From positions 29,493-93,492 of the IMG/VR virus record IMGVR_UViG_3300025892_000012: a stretch of DNA of 64,000 nt; one strand, written 5' to 3'. The notes under the pieces are model-generated. The model was given only the letters and a program-made list of their open reading frames with translations. It was not told the origin of the DNA and did not search any database. Of the stretch, positions 20,524-28,906 are shown piece by piece. The translations under genes and the position numbers were made by a program. Source of the stretch: a virus. Position 1 is the first letter of the stretch, and each line of letters begins with the position of its first letter.

Positions 20524-20730
20524 ATGCCTCAAATATATAATCTTGGCGGAATGTCAATACAAAAAATAGAAGAGTTAAGAGTAGATATGTTGTCATCTTC
20601 AAATGGAAGATATAATATTATGGAACTGCATTATAATAATGGTAGTGTATTATGGAGAAATGTAAGATATATTCATACAAGTGGAGGTAGAATAATCAAT
20701 GCAGAAAAAATTCAAGAATCACCAGGTTAA
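20524..20730 (+). CDS. Hypothetical protein, second of a tandem paralogous pair
   Basis: The 68-residue product is a paralogue of the gene just upstream: MPQ start, an IQxIxELRV strand, and a C-terminal xxGGRIINAEKI strand. Conservation sits at the two ends and the middle varies. The pair sits immediately before the first LKLGGKT-type fibre. Function unknown; a small virion or assembly protein is the simplest guess. Confidence 0.55.
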   Translation: MPQIYNLGGMSIQKIEELRVDMLSSSNGRYNIMELHYNNGSVLWRNVRYIHTSGGRIINAEKIQESPG

Positions 20731-20743
20731 TAAAAGAGAATAA

Positions 20744-21022
20744 ATGGCAGCAGGAACACTAAGGTTAGCTAATGTAACAGTATTTGAAGCTAACACTACA
20801 AGTGGAAATATTAAAGTTCCTACAGGAACAACGCTAGAAGGTATCACCGATATTCTTGATTTGAGCTTAAATAGTGCTGCATTTTCAACTTCTACTAATA
20901 TTTTGTCATTGGGAAATTTTAGCGGAAATACAGTAACAGTTGATTTAAGTACATTGAGTGGTGGAGGAGGTGGCGGCGCATCACTAGGAGATGTCACTGC
21001 ATTAGCAATAGCACTCGGTTAA
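20744..21022 (+). CDS. Short LKLGGKT-class fibre protein
   Basis: The 92-residue product is the first member of the docking class that dominates the array: MAAGTLRLANVTVFEANT corresponds to MATLKLNNTTVFTESN at 29675. The body is followed by six glycines (73-78) and the C-terminal tail GDVTALAIALG. The tail recurs as YSIALG at the end of the 930-residue fibre at 34079. With no head domain, it is either a minimal fibre or an adaptor carrying only the N-terminal dock and C-terminal tail. AGAGAA before ATG is a fair ribosome site. Confidence 0.6.
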   Translation: MAAGTLRLANVTVFEANTTSGNIKVPTGTTLEGITDILDLSLNSAAFSTSTNILSLGNFSGNTVTVDLSTLSGGGGGGASLGDVTALAIALG

Positions 21023-21051
21023 TTTTTTAAAAAAGTTAAAGAAATAAAAAA

Positions 21052-22473
21052 ATGGCAAAACAAACTATTAATAGAGGAATAGCACCAAATGATAACACAG
21101 GTGATACGCTAAGAGATGGTGCTGATAAAATAAATTCAAATTTTAATGATTTATACGAAAATTTGGGAGATGGGGATAATTTATCATTTAATGTACATAC
21201 GTATACTACTAGCACACAAAATCTAGAAAATAAAACATTAATTGCTGCTAACAATAATATAGTTATTAATGTAAACGAATTAAATGATGTTAGTATACCA
21301 ATTCCTGCAGTAGATTCTCAAATATTAGAATACAATGGAACTCTTAATCAGTGGGTAGTAGCAGACCGTGTGGGTAGACATTTAGTTCCGAGTTCTAATA
21401 ATACATTTGATTTAGGAAGTCCGAATTATCAATTTAAAGATTTATATCTAAGTGGGGAAACACTTTACTTGGGTGATATAAAATTATCTTCAAACAATGG
21501 AGAATTTAAAGTTGAATCACAAAGTAATCCATCTGCTGGAGGATTTAAGCTAAGTGGATTAATTGATGTATCTCCAACTGCACCAACAAATACTCAAGTA
21601 CTAACATGGAATGCTTCTGCAAATACATGGTATGCGGCAAATGCAGCCGGAGTTAGTGGTGTTGCTTCGTATTTAAATGGAAATTTAGATACTCATATTA
21701 TACCAGACACTAATGCCGCTTATGATATTGGTTCTGCAGAATACAAAATAAGACACTTATATCTTTCTGACAATTCATTATGGGTAGGAGATGATCATAA
21801 GATAAGTGTAGAAGAAGGTGAAATTAAATTTAAAAAGTTAAAAAGAACAGCACAACATGTACCCAAAGTAATTTTAGATGCTGCAATTGCGGAAGGCATT
21901 GGTGGTGATTTAGATTCAGTAGTTGCTCATGCTTTGAATTGGATGAATACACAATTAGATCCAAATGCAATTGACTTATCTGATGCTAGAATAAAAATTG
22001 AATTATGGTTTAAATACGCTATTCAAAACATTACTAACTTCATTGTTAATTTTCCTACACCAGGTGATTTATTCCCCAATGTAAATGATGCTAATTATGA
22101 TAATAATGACTATGAAGAAAATGTTAAACTAGGACAAAGTACGCATATATTTGATGTAACAAATGCCAATAATACTTCATATCTCTTTACAGACTTAGGA
22201 AATATATGGTTTCCAACATCAACACCTAATCCCACACTATATCTAAGAAGAGGTGAGATTTATAACTTTAGAATAAATGCAAGCGGTCATCCATTTAGAA
22301 TCCAAAATTCAAGTGTTGATAGTGATTTAGATGCTGTTGCTACTTCGGGTATAGTTGGTAATACAACAGAATCGGGCACACTTGTGTTTAAAGTACCTAT
22401 GGAAACACCTAGTACACTTTATTATCGGTGTACTGTGCATTCAGTCATGTCAGGAACTATAAACATTGTTTAA
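21052..22473 (+). CDS. Tail fibre with C-terminal cupredoxin-like domain
   Basis: A 473-residue protein opening MAKQTINRGIAPNDNTGDT, a start common in marine cyanophage fibres. Two IGSxxYKIRHLYLSD-type repeats (about residues 123 and 230) form a shaft. The last ~85 residues look like a cupredoxin fold that keeps all four type-I copper ligand types: H413 (GHPF), C460, H463 and M466 in YYRCTVHSVMSG. Families with this pattern bind copper for electron transfer, but in virion proteins the role is unproven and the domain may only be a stable beta-sandwich tip. The next gene, nine bases away, encodes a small virion-type protein. Confidence 0.75.
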   Translation: MAKQTINRGIAPNDNTGDTLRDGADKINSNFNDLYENLGDGDNLSFNVHTYTTSTQNLENKTLIAANNNIVINVNELNDVSIPIPAVDSQILEYNGTLNQWVVADRVGRHLVPSSNNTFDLGSPNYQFKDLYLSGETLYLGDIKLSSNNGEFKVESQSNPSAGGFKLSGLIDVSPTAPTNTQVLTWNASANTWYAANAAGVSGVASYLNGNLDTHIIPDTNAAYDIGSAEYKIRHLYLSDNSLWVGDDHKISVEEGEIKFKKLKRTAQHVPKVILDAAIAEGIGGDLDSVVAHALNWMNTQLDPNAIDLSDARIKIELWFKYAIQNITNFIVNFPTPGDLFPNVNDANYDNNDYEENVKLGQSTHIFDVTNANNTSYLFTDLGNIWFPTSTPNPTLYLRRGEIYNFRINASGHPFRIQNSSVDSDLDAVATSGIVGNTTESGTLVFKVPMETPSTLYYRCTVHSVMSGTINIV

Positions 22474-22482
22474 AAAAAGTAG

Positions 22483-22827
22483 ATGGCAAATATATTTAAA
22501 TTAAAAACAAAAGCTAATGTATCTAATTCAACGGCTGATACAATTTATACAGTTCCTGCAACTACAACAGCCGTTGCTATTGGATTAGTTTTAGCAAATA
22601 AGTCTACTCATGTAGTTACTGCAACCGTTGATTTAAATTCAACTACAAATGATAACGAATTAAATACAGCAGTCACTCTTTTTCATAACATAACAATTCC
22701 TGATAAAAGTACACTTGAGGTTTTTGGCGGACAAAAACTGATACTACAAACAACAGACCAAATTAAAATAACTAGTGATACACAAAATGGCTTAGATGTA
22801 GCCTTGAGTGTCTTAGAAATAAGTTAA
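22483..22827 (+). CDS. Small virion structural protein, family A copy 1
   Basis: The 114-residue protein has three paralogues in this window (22483, 23747, 36880). Shared features are an N-terminal Y/H-T-[VT]-P anchor, then (A/L)IGLxLANK followed by beta strands, then a LEVFGGQKL or LxVxDGKM turn and a closing VLE. Such proteins are annotated only as virion structural proteins in marine myophages. Each copy directly follows a larger fibre gene, which suggests a fibre-linked adaptor. Spacing to the next gene is four bases. Confidence 0.6.
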   Translation: MANIFKLKTKANVSNSTADTIYTVPATTTAVAIGLVLANKSTHVVTATVDLNSTTNDNELNTAVTLFHNITIPDKSTLEVFGGQKLILQTTDQIKITSDTQNGLDVALSVLEIS

Positions 22828-22831
22828 ACTC

Positions 22832-23743
22832 ATGCCTACAAAAATACTAGAACTTGCAAATGATTTCTCTACATTATATAAGAAATATAATAATGAAATC
22901 GTACAACATGTTCTTGTGGAAAATTCAGTCATTGATGCCGGTTTAATTGGTAATAATCATGTATCTACTGCAAGTATTCAACTTGATAATACAATCATTA
23001 GAATTGGCACTTCTAGAGGTCTTTTAGATAATGACCTTCTCACCTATGATGCACTTCAATATAAATTTGTAAATAAAAGTTTAGCTGAATTTGGTTTTGT
23101 TGGCGCAGCCGACATAGCTAATAGCATAACTACAGATACTCTCACTGCAAACACAATCAGCGTTACTGGTGACTTAGTTGTTGCTGGTAATACAATTACA
23201 CTTGATACTCAAACATTACTAGTTGAAGATAACATTATTGTACTTGGTGCAAACAATAATACAAATCTTATAGATTTTGGTTTTGCCGGTCAATATAGTT
23301 ACGATAATGGAGCAACTACAAAATATGCAGGTATCTTTAGAGATGCAAGTATTGGAAAATTTTATTTGTTTGAAAACTATCCTCTAGAACCTCCCACATC
23401 TACAATGACGGGATTCAATCCCAGTTCAATGTCGGGAACATTAATACTTTCAAATCTAGAAGTTCTAGATGATATAACTTTAAACACTGCAGTAATAGCA
23501 TACAATGCGGCTAACGGAACATTAGATGTAAATGGAAATGCTCTTTCTTATGATGCTGGTTCAACTCTGGCTTCTTTATCGGATGTTAATACAACAGCTA
23601 ATGCCAATCAAGTTCTCACTGCTGATGGTGTAGGTAACTTCAATTTCAACACAGTAGATTACAATAATCTGATAAATAAACCAGACGCACAACTTGCGGC
23701 CTTAGCGGATGATGCATTCATAAATTCAATAATTTTTGGTTAA
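22832..23743 (+). CDS. Tail fibre with VEDN and QVLTADG shaft modules
   Basis: A 303-residue protein. Its central VxGxTITLDTQTLLVEDNIIVL element matches the module in the S74 fibre at 12922, and SDVNTTANANQVLTADGVG (near residue 250) is a shaft repeat that recurs at 34079, 42060, 57328 and 63381. The C-terminus is DDAFINSIIFG, a variant of the IALG tail. It lacks a recognisable receptor-binding head. It is followed three bases later by a family-A virion protein and then a GP[IV]T miniprotein, an order repeated at 34079-37454. Confidence 0.65.
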   Translation: MPTKILELANDFSTLYKKYNNEIVQHVLVENSVIDAGLIGNNHVSTASIQLDNTIIRIGTSRGLLDNDLLTYDALQYKFVNKSLAEFGFVGAADIANSITTDTLTANTISVTGDLVVAGNTITLDTQTLLVEDNIIVLGANNNTNLIDFGFAGQYSYDNGATTKYAGIFRDASIGKFYLFENYPLEPPTSTMTGFNPSSMSGTLILSNLEVLDDITLNTAVIAYNAANGTLDVNGNALSYDAGSTLASLSDVNTTANANQVLTADGVGNFNFNTVDYNNLINKPDAQLAALADDAFINSIIFG

Positions 23744-23746
23744 TAA

Positions 23747-24091
23747 ATGGCGAATACACTTTTATCTAAAACTTATGATGGCGGAAATAATTATGTTACT
23801 GCCACAACAGATGTTAACATTTATACTGTGCCTACAAGTACAACTTCCATTTTAATTGGGTTTACAATATCAAATTTAACAACCGGTATCATAGCTTTGA
23901 GTGTTAAAATTTTAGATTCAGATGCGGCACAAACTGTACACTTTTTGAAAAATGTAGTCATTGATAGTGGCTCTACTCTTGAAATAATGGGGGGCAATAA
24001 AATTATTCTAAATGCTAGTGATGCAATACGTATGCAGTCCGATACACCAAATTCCTTTGATGTTGTACTATCACTAGTGGAACAGACATGA
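23747..24091 (+). CDS. Small virion structural protein, family A copy 2
   Basis: A 114-residue paralogue of the product at 22483: IYTVPTSTTSILIGFTISN replaces IYTVPATTTAVAIGLVLAN, and LEIMGGNKI aligns with LEVFGGQKL. Equal length and close similarity make these two the nearest pair of the family. It overlaps the next gene by four bases (ATGA), indicating coupled translation. Confidence 0.6.
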   Translation: MANTLLSKTYDGGNNYVTATTDVNIYTVPTSTTSILIGFTISNLTTGIIALSVKILDSDAAQTVHFLKNVVIDSGSTLEIMGGNKIILNASDAIRMQSDTPNSFDVVLSLVEQT

Positions 24092-24342
24092 GCAAAGCTT
24101 TTAATATAGCTACAAATCTTGGAGCATATAAAAGTGCTTTTGATTCAAGTGGTAATATAAATGTACCAATGTATTCAAACCATGACACAACTGAAGATAT
24201 AACTGTAGTTGCAAATACTAATTCTTTAATGCCAGGACCTATTACAGCAAACAATGTAGCTGTAAGCGGACATTTAATTGTAATAAATGAATTTCATGTA
24301 ACTGGTAATATTACAGTTACTGGTTCTGTATCATTAATATAA
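24088..24342 (+). CDS. GP[IV]T beta-miniprotein 1
   Basis: An 84-residue protein. The N-terminus MSKAFNIATNL is the MSKAR-type dock. The rest is a short beta-helix-like segment: NSLMPGPITANNVAVSGHLI, then TGNITVTGSVSLI. This N-x-L/M-x-x-GP[IV]T signature followed by alternating V-x-G-x-[LI] strands defines six stand-alone small proteins here and ends four larger ones. A trimeric beta-solenoid plug or tip is inferred. It is followed by a strong AGAGGAG site for the first fibre of the array proper. Confidence 0.6.
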   Translation: MSKAFNIATNLGAYKSAFDSSGNINVPMYSNHDTTEDITVVANTNSLMPGPITANNVAVSGHLIVINEFHVTGNITVTGSVSLI

Positions 24343-24362
24343 ATGAACAAAGAGGAGAATAA

Positions 24363-24959
24363 ATGCCTACGTTTACACTAGGAGGAAAAACACTAGCAAC
24401 ACAAACAGGAAGTGCAGAGCCACAAATAGCAGATGCTGTAACATTTCCTGGAAAATCTGGAGCAATATTACAAACAAAAACTTATATAGATCCCACATCA
24501 TGGACTCAGGTACTTGACACTGATTTTGAAACGCTTGTAAATGGGTCTGGAGTTAAATTTGCTGTATCTATTACTCCTACTCTAACAGGGTCTAAAAATA
24601 TAGTAACAGTAACTTTTGGAACTTTTTATGCACACAATGCTCAAAATTATGCATTAGGAGTTAGATTGTGTAGAAATGGCACTCCAGTAAGATTAAGCAC
24701 AGCCACCGACAGTACACCTCTAGTAACTTTTAGTGCTAGTAGTTTATATGCAAACTATATGCCAGCATGTACTGCAGTTGTTCTTGATGAAACCTTGAAT
24801 ACTAAAGATGTATTAGTTGAGTACACTTTACAAATGCAAAGACATGCAATAAGTACATACACAATGGGTATGAATAAAACTGGAACCACAAGAACTGATA
24901 ATTCTGCCTATGGACAGCGTACATCCAGTCAAATTATGGCACAGGAGGTTGTGGTATGA
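24363..24959 (+). CDS. LKLGGKT-class fibre/adhesin, array member
   Basis: A 198-residue protein. The dock is MPTFTLGGKTLATQTGSAEPQIADAV split by a seam-like TFPGKSG near residue 30, equivalent to TFPAGH in other members. After the seam the sequence is unique: a beta-rich head with ITPTLTGSKNIVTVTFGTF and a closing QIMAQEVVV. That closing resembles the MAMEI or MEIxG strand that ends most of these fibres (for example FAMEIQG, LIVMEISG). The following chaperone gene overlaps by ATGA, as expected for a cognate pair. Confidence 0.7.
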   Translation: MPTFTLGGKTLATQTGSAEPQIADAVTFPGKSGAILQTKTYIDPTSWTQVLDTDFETLVNGSGVKFAVSITPTLTGSKNIVTVTFGTFYAHNAQNYALGVRLCRNGTPVRLSTATDSTPLVTFSASSLYANYMPACTAVVLDETLNTKDVLVEYTLQMQRHAISTYTMGMNKTGTTRTDNSAYGQRTSSQIMAQEVVV

Positions 24960-25330
24960 TTACAATAACACAAGCAGTACAAGCACTAGGAGGAAAAAGT
25001 TTTAGTGTTGAAGAAGAAAATCCAAATAAAGTTTTTTTTAATAGAGGTAATCCATTAAACATAACAACTGCTCAAATAAAAGAAAAATTTGACGAATTAG
25101 TTGCAGAATTTAATCAGACAGAACCCATTAGATTACTAAGAGAACAAAGGGATAAATTACTTACAGAAACCGATTGGGTAACTGCAAAAGCAATAGAAAC
25201 AGAAGAACCAATACCTGCTGAATGGAAAACCTATAGACAAGCACTCAGAGATTTACCAGCTACTGCAGAACCACAACTAGATGAGTTTGGTAATTTAATT
25301 AATGTAACTTGGCCGGAGAAACCAGAGTGA
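24956..25330 (+). CDS. Tail fibre assembly chaperone (Phage_tail_APC-like), copy 1
   Basis: 124 residues. A variable N-terminal half is followed by a conserved core (about 56-124): LREQRDKLLTETDW, then YRQALRDLP, then PQLDEFG and NVTWPEKPE. This order is that of the Phage_tail_APC family, annotated as tail assembly chaperones. Thirteen copies in this window each follow a fibre gene or a fibre group, so fibre-specific folding or attachment help is inferred, with the variable N-terminal half perhaps recognising the partner. It has ATGA overlap with the fibre upstream and GTGA overlap downstream. Confidence 0.75.
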   Translation: MITITQAVQALGGKSFSVEEENPNKVFFNRGNPLNITTAQIKEKFDELVAEFNQTEPIRLLREQRDKLLTETDWVTAKAIETEEPIPAEWKTYRQALRDLPATAEPQLDEFGNLINVTWPEKPE

Positions 25331-25599
25331 GTGGAACACTTAAATTAAACGATACACTATTTGCTACAGAAAATAGTGGAGATATAAGTGTAACTGCGCA
25401 TTTTACAGAAACTAATGTTGTACAAAACTCAAATGTTATAACACAGAGTTTGACGATAGCAAACAATAAAAATGCAACAATTTCAGGACCTGTATCTGTA
25501 AGTGGTTTAACAATCAATGGAAGTTTAAATGTAATGGGTAATTTAACAATTCCTACAACACAAAATTTAACAATTACAGGAAGATTAAGGATATTATAA
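25327..25599 (+). CDS. GP[IV]T beta-miniprotein 2 with LKLGGKT dock
   Basis: I chose GTG at 25327, whose GTGA overlaps the preceding stop, because it yields MSGTLKLNDTLFATENSG, a normal dock; a TTG further upstream would add unrelated residues. The 90-residue product fuses that dock to the GP[IV]T element: NATISGPVSVSGLTINGSLN, then MGNLTIPTTQNLTITG. It shows that the dock and the mini beta-helix are interchangeable parts. The next gene begins two bases after the stop. Confidence 0.6.
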   Translation: MSGTLKLNDTLFATENSGDISVTAHFTETNVVQNSNVITQSLTIANNKNATISGPVSVSGLTINGSLNVMGNLTIPTTQNLTITGRLRIL

Positions 25600-25600
25600 T

Positions 25601-26194
25601 ATGGCAGATTTAATTTTAGGAAACACTACTGTAATGACAGAAAGTGGAGGTAATGTTACACTTGCTGATTTTTTTGAAGCTAAAATATTACAAATAGATT
25701 ATGGAATGCACAGTAGCACTTATTACGACAGTGGCCAGGGTACTGCATTTCCTGGAACCACTTTACCTGGAGAACTTGGTGATGGAAGTGTAAATTTAAC
25801 TCCTACCAGTTCCAGTAATTTTATAGAGATTTCGTATACAATGCATTGTGGACAACATGCCACATGGAATTTATTTTTCTTTAGAACATATTACAGTGTA
25901 GACGGAGGTAGTACTTATGCATATGTAACAGATACTGGAGGTGGAGCAATAGGTTATCATTCAGGTTGGAATGGCTCACCTTTTATAGCATCTGCCTGTG
26001 TGATTAAACCGGTGACTTTTTTTACTAGCACAAATCAAAATATAAAATTTCGAATGAATTCTTGTAAAGAAAGTAATTCAGCAACAGGATTAGCACTCAA
26101 CGTAAACACAAGTACTAATGATAGCTCAAAAACTACAAATTTTTCAGGTGCTTGTTCATCATTGATAGTAAAAGAATTAAAAGGACCATTATGA
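25601..26194 (+). CDS. LKLGGKT-class fibre/adhesin, array member
   Basis: 197 residues: dock MADLILGNTTVMTESGG, then a head found nowhere else in the window, rich in Ser, Thr, Tyr and containing five cysteines (unusual here). A FFFRTYYSVDGGS strand and a closing LIVKELKG strand match the general fold layout of its neighbours (paired strands YSxNGG and a final MEI-like strand). Receptor-binding role inferred. The downstream chaperone overlaps by ATGA. Confidence 0.68.
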   Translation: MADLILGNTTVMTESGGNVTLADFFEAKILQIDYGMHSSTYYDSGQGTAFPGTTLPGELGDGSVNLTPTSSSNFIEISYTMHCGQHATWNLFFFRTYYSVDGGSTYAYVTDTGGGAIGYHSGWNGSPFIASACVIKPVTFFTSTNQNIKFRMNSCKESNSATGLALNVNTSTNDSSKTTNFSGACSSLIVKELKGPL

Positions 26195-26553
26195 CAGACA
26201 TTGTTAACGCTATAGAATCTTTAGTTGATAAAGCTAAATTCAGTATTGAAGATGGAGATTATGACAAAATTGTTTGGAAAGATGAAAGAACTATTCCCAC
26301 AAAAGCACAAATAGAAACAAAGATTACTGAATTAGAAGCTGAAGAACCTGTGCGAATTTTACGATTACACAGAGATAGATTATTACAAGAAACAGATTGG
26401 GTATCTGCTAGAAGTGTTGATTCAGGTACACCAGTGTCTCAAGAATGGGTTGCATATAGACAAGCACTTAGAGATTTGCCAGTTACAGCAGAACCACAAC
26501 TAGATGAAAATGGTAATTTGACAAATGTCACTTGGCCAGTAAAACCAGTATAA
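26191..26553 (+). CDS. Tail fibre assembly chaperone (Phage_tail_APC-like), copy 2
   Basis: The ATG at 26191 overlaps the fibre stop (ATGA) and gives MTDIVNAIESLVDKAKF, preferred over a longer frame reaching back into the fibre gene. 120 residues: an acidic N-terminal half (ESLVDKAKFSIEDGDYDKIVW) and the core RLHRDRLLQETDW, YRQALRDLP, PQLDENG, NVTWPVKPV. Its closest relative by eye is copy 1 (shared VTAEPQLDE context). It is the only chaperone followed by the unrelated 91-residue gene. Confidence 0.75.
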   Translation: MTDIVNAIESLVDKAKFSIEDGDYDKIVWKDERTIPTKAQIETKITELEAEEPVRILRLHRDRLLQETDWVSARSVDSGTPVSQEWVAYRQALRDLPVTAEPQLDENGNLTNVTWPVKPV

Positions 26554-26563
26554 AAGGATTAAA

Positions 26564-26839
26564 ATGGATTACACAATAACATTAACAGATACTGAAGACA
26601 AAGCACTGGCATATGCCGCTGCAAGTCAACAGGATTGGATTGATAACGTAGTTCACAATCGTTGTCGCATTGCAATTGATGACATTGTAAAACTTGCAAT
26701 AGACAAATTTATTGCTGCTGGTGAAAGCATGCCAGGAAATAAAGACCAAATTGTTGCAATTGCATTTGAAAGAGGTTGGGTCAAAACTGCAGCACAAAGA
26801 AATGAAGAAGCACAAGCCGAAATGGAGAAACAAGCATAA
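26564..26839 (+). CDS. Conserved-looking phage protein of unknown function, 91 residues
   Basis: Unlike its neighbours this product is predicted mostly helical: TDTEDKALAYAAASQQDWID, then RIAIDDIVKLAIDKFIAAG and a charged C-terminal helix EEAQAEMEKQ. Proteins starting in this way occur beside tail-fibre genes of marine phages in my recollection, with no assigned role. AAGGAT ahead of ATG is a clear ribosome site. It overlaps the next gene by one base (TAATG). Its helical nature suggests an assembly factor rather than a virion fibre. Confidence 0.55.
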   Translation: MDYTITLTDTEDKALAYAAASQQDWIDNVVHNRCRIAIDDIVKLAIDKFIAAGESMPGNKDQIVAIAFERGWVKTAAQRNEEAQAEMEKQA

Positions 26840-27324
26840 TGCCAGTTTTAGGAGCCGTAGCAAGACCTAATATCACTAGTTCATCAACAATCATAGATCA
26901 TAAAGAATATCTTGGTGGACATGCGGATATAATTTCAAATCCTGGCTATTATACTTTTTATGCACACTATACACCAGGAAATGTATCTGTCATAGTGCGT
27001 GGAATAAATATGGCGAGTAGTGACTATACGGCATCTAGTGGCAAAGATATTTTAATATCCACATCAGCAATAACATTAAACTCTGATGATATCATACAAA
27101 TTATCGGATATGGAACTAGCACTTCTGCCATATTAACCAAAAGCGATATGAACATCACTGGTGGACAGGCAATCAATCTAGAAAAAGTGGATAGTAAGAT
27201 TTATATGAATCGTAATCAGTATTCTGCAAATTTACATGTGCCCGCAGGATACAATGCATTCTTTGCTGGACCTATGAATTTTACAGGCACATTAACAATT
27301 GATGGCGTTTTAAACATAATTTAA
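26839..27324 (+). CDS. MPFIG-class short fibre with GP[IV]T end
   Basis: 161 residues. The first ~115 (MPVLGAVARPN, then DHKEYLGGHADIISNPGYYT, IVRGINMASSDYTASSGKDI) align well with the first ~110 residues of the lectin-like fibre at 55017. Here the domain is fused instead to the mini element NAFFAGPMNFTGTLTIDGVL. It is a clear case of one docking domain with two different ends. The DYT...DI unit is related to the VFQNGxxL/DY units of 34079 and 56676. Confidence 0.62.
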   Translation: MPVLGAVARPNITSSSTIIDHKEYLGGHADIISNPGYYTFYAHYTPGNVSVIVRGINMASSDYTASSGKDILISTSAITLNSDDIIQIIGYGTSTSAILTKSDMNITGGQAINLEKVDSKIYMNRNQYSANLHVPAGYNAFFAGPMNFTGTLTIDGVLNII

Positions 27325-27333
27325 AAAGAAGAT

Positions 27334-27912
27334 ATGAGTGGAGTTATAAAACTAGGTTCAACAACATTTGGCACAGAGAACAATGGCAAGATAGATTTGA
27401 CCAATGTTGGTGAAATCGCTTACAATAATCATCCTGCATTTTTTGCATGGTTAAGTACTCTTCAAAATAACTTTACTGATCAAACATATGTCAAAGTTGC
27501 GTATAATTCCATAGATATAGACACTCACAATTCTTTTGATACTACTTCTTTTGTTGGTAGATATACTATACCTGATGGTTGTAGTGGAACTTATCAAATA
27601 AGTGCTAGAGTTACTGGATGGGCAGTAACAGATACAAACCTAAGAGATGACCACTTATATTTAAGAAAAAATGGTTCTAATTATGAAGGTGTGGCGAATA
27701 GATGGGCAGGAAATGATATAGCACACCATTCTAATGTGCTAACAACAATTATAGATTTAAATGCTGGAGATTATTTAGAGATTTATTGTTTTATGAATTC
27801 AGTAAATAGTGCTGATAATAGAGTTTTATCAAAAATGGGTGACTACAACTTAAATAGTGGTTGGGAGGAAATATCAAGATTAACAACTTTTAGTGGATAT
27901 CGTATAAGGTAA
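27334..27912 (+). CDS. LKLGGKT-class fibre with C1q-like head
   Basis: 192 residues: dock MSGVIKLGSTTFGTENNGKI, then a C1q/TNF-like domain (about residues 35-192). Evidence is PAFFAWLSTLQ at its start, FVGRYTIPDGCSGTYQISAR, LYLRKNGSNYEG, LNAGDYLEIYCF and the final FSGYRI strand, in the canonical order. C1q domains are trimeric binding heads, fitting a receptor-binding tip. No chaperone follows directly; the next gene is another fibre eight bases on, and the pair shares one chaperone. Confidence 0.75.
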   Translation: MSGVIKLGSTTFGTENNGKIDLTNVGEIAYNNHPAFFAWLSTLQNNFTDQTYVKVAYNSIDIDTHNSFDTTSFVGRYTIPDGCSGTYQISARVTGWAVTDTNLRDDHLYLRKNGSNYEGVANRWAGNDIAHHSNVLTTIIDLNAGDYLEIYCFMNSVNSADNRVLSKMGDYNLNSGWEEISRLTTFSGYRIR

Positions 27913-27919
27913 TTAACTT

Positions 27920-28489
27920 ATGGCATCAGAAATACAATTAGGCGGTAAAACAATATTCACGCAAGATGGTAACAACATGCCAGAAATGCATACGAATGTT
28001 GTAATACCCGAAGCAACAAAAACAGCATTAGGATTAAATGCTATACCAGCAGGAACAACAGCAGAAAGACCAGGTACTCCTGCAGTTGGTATGATTCGTT
28101 ACAACACAGATTTTAAATGTATTGAATACTATGATACTAATAGTCTATCTGGTTCAACTTGGCACAGTGTAGGGCCTTTTGTTACTGTAAAATTTAATGG
28201 CTTTAATGGTTCTGTCATGAATTGGTGGGGTAATTATTCAAGTATAACGAGAAATGCAACAGGACATTATACATTAACTTTTGCAACAGCAGTTGGTGAT
28301 TATATGTGGTATATTGATACCGATACAAATAATTCAAGGAGTGGTAATCACGTAATGGGACTAAGTGGTTTTGGTAGTTATTATTTTGTTTATAATTCAA
28401 CTTATTTTACATTTACAATAGGTGATATTATTACACCAGCACGGTCAGATGCCGATATAGTTTGGGTTTCTCTATGGAGTATATCATGA
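27920..28489 (+). CDS. LKLGGKT-class fibre with TTAERPGTP connector
   Basis: 189 residues: dock MASEIQLGGKTIFTQDGNN, then the connector IPAGTTAERPGTPAVGMIRY (about 52-71), a widely seen marine phage fibre element that also occurs near 59868 in the 1313-residue protein and as a variant at 40141. The head that follows (WGNYSSITRNATGHYTLTFA) is a beta-sandwich with a turn pattern shared with the product at 31225, which has a similar strand layout. ATGA overlap with the chaperone downstream. Confidence 0.7.
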   Translation: MASEIQLGGKTIFTQDGNNMPEMHTNVVIPEATKTALGLNAIPAGTTAERPGTPAVGMIRYNTDFKCIEYYDTNSLSGSTWHSVGPFVTVKFNGFNGSVMNWWGNYSSITRNATGHYTLTFATAVGDYMWYIDTDTNNSRSGNHVMGLSGFGSYYFVYNSTYFTFTIGDIITPARSDADIVWVSLWSIS

Positions 28490-28905
28490 ATAATTTAATA
28501 CTTTACACAAATGCAGAAGGTTCAGTCTCTAGCATTTGTATCAATGGTGCAGAAGACATCACAAAAGTCAGAAAGTATATATTAGACCATAGTTTAAATG
28601 ATGCTATTATTATAGATGAAGCCGCACTACCAGAAAAAAAATTAGAGTATTGCAAAATAGTAAATGGTGAGTTAATATCAGATGAAGAATATAAAACAAA
28701 TAAAGCCATGCAATTGTTGCGAGAAGAAAGAGAAAAGTTATTGATTCAATCTGATTGGCGTGACCTTCCTTCTTATCCAGGTACAGACCAAGAAGCATGG
28801 CGAACATATAGACAGGATCTAAGAGACATGACTGAATTAGAATCTCCTAAAATAGATCAATATGGTAATCTAATTGAAGTAGTCTGGCCAACACCACCGG
28901 AGTAA
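28486..28905 (+). CDS. Tail fibre assembly chaperone (Phage_tail_APC-like), copy 3
   Basis: The start at 28486 (ATGA overlap) gives MNNLILYTNAEGSV; an earlier in-frame ATG lies inside the fibre gene. 139 residues, longer than most copies, with an N-terminal domain containing INGAEDITKVRKYILD not seen in the others. The core is LREEREKLLIQSDW, YRQDLRDMTELESPKIDQYG, EVVWPTPPE: the usual RQALRDLP is altered to RQDLRDM. Following two different fibre genes, it probably serves both. Confidence 0.73.
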   Translation: MNNLILYTNAEGSVSSICINGAEDITKVRKYILDHSLNDAIIIDEAALPEKKLEYCKIVNGELISDEEYKTNKAMQLLREEREKLLIQSDWRDLPSYPGTDQEAWRTYRQDLRDMTELESPKIDQYGNLIEVVWPTPPE

Positions 28906-28906
28906 A

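Noticed and set aside
21003-21051. Terminator between 21022 and 21052
   Set aside because: A TTTTTTAAAAAA run is present, but there is no G/C stem; in this AT-rich DNA the run alone is not evidence.
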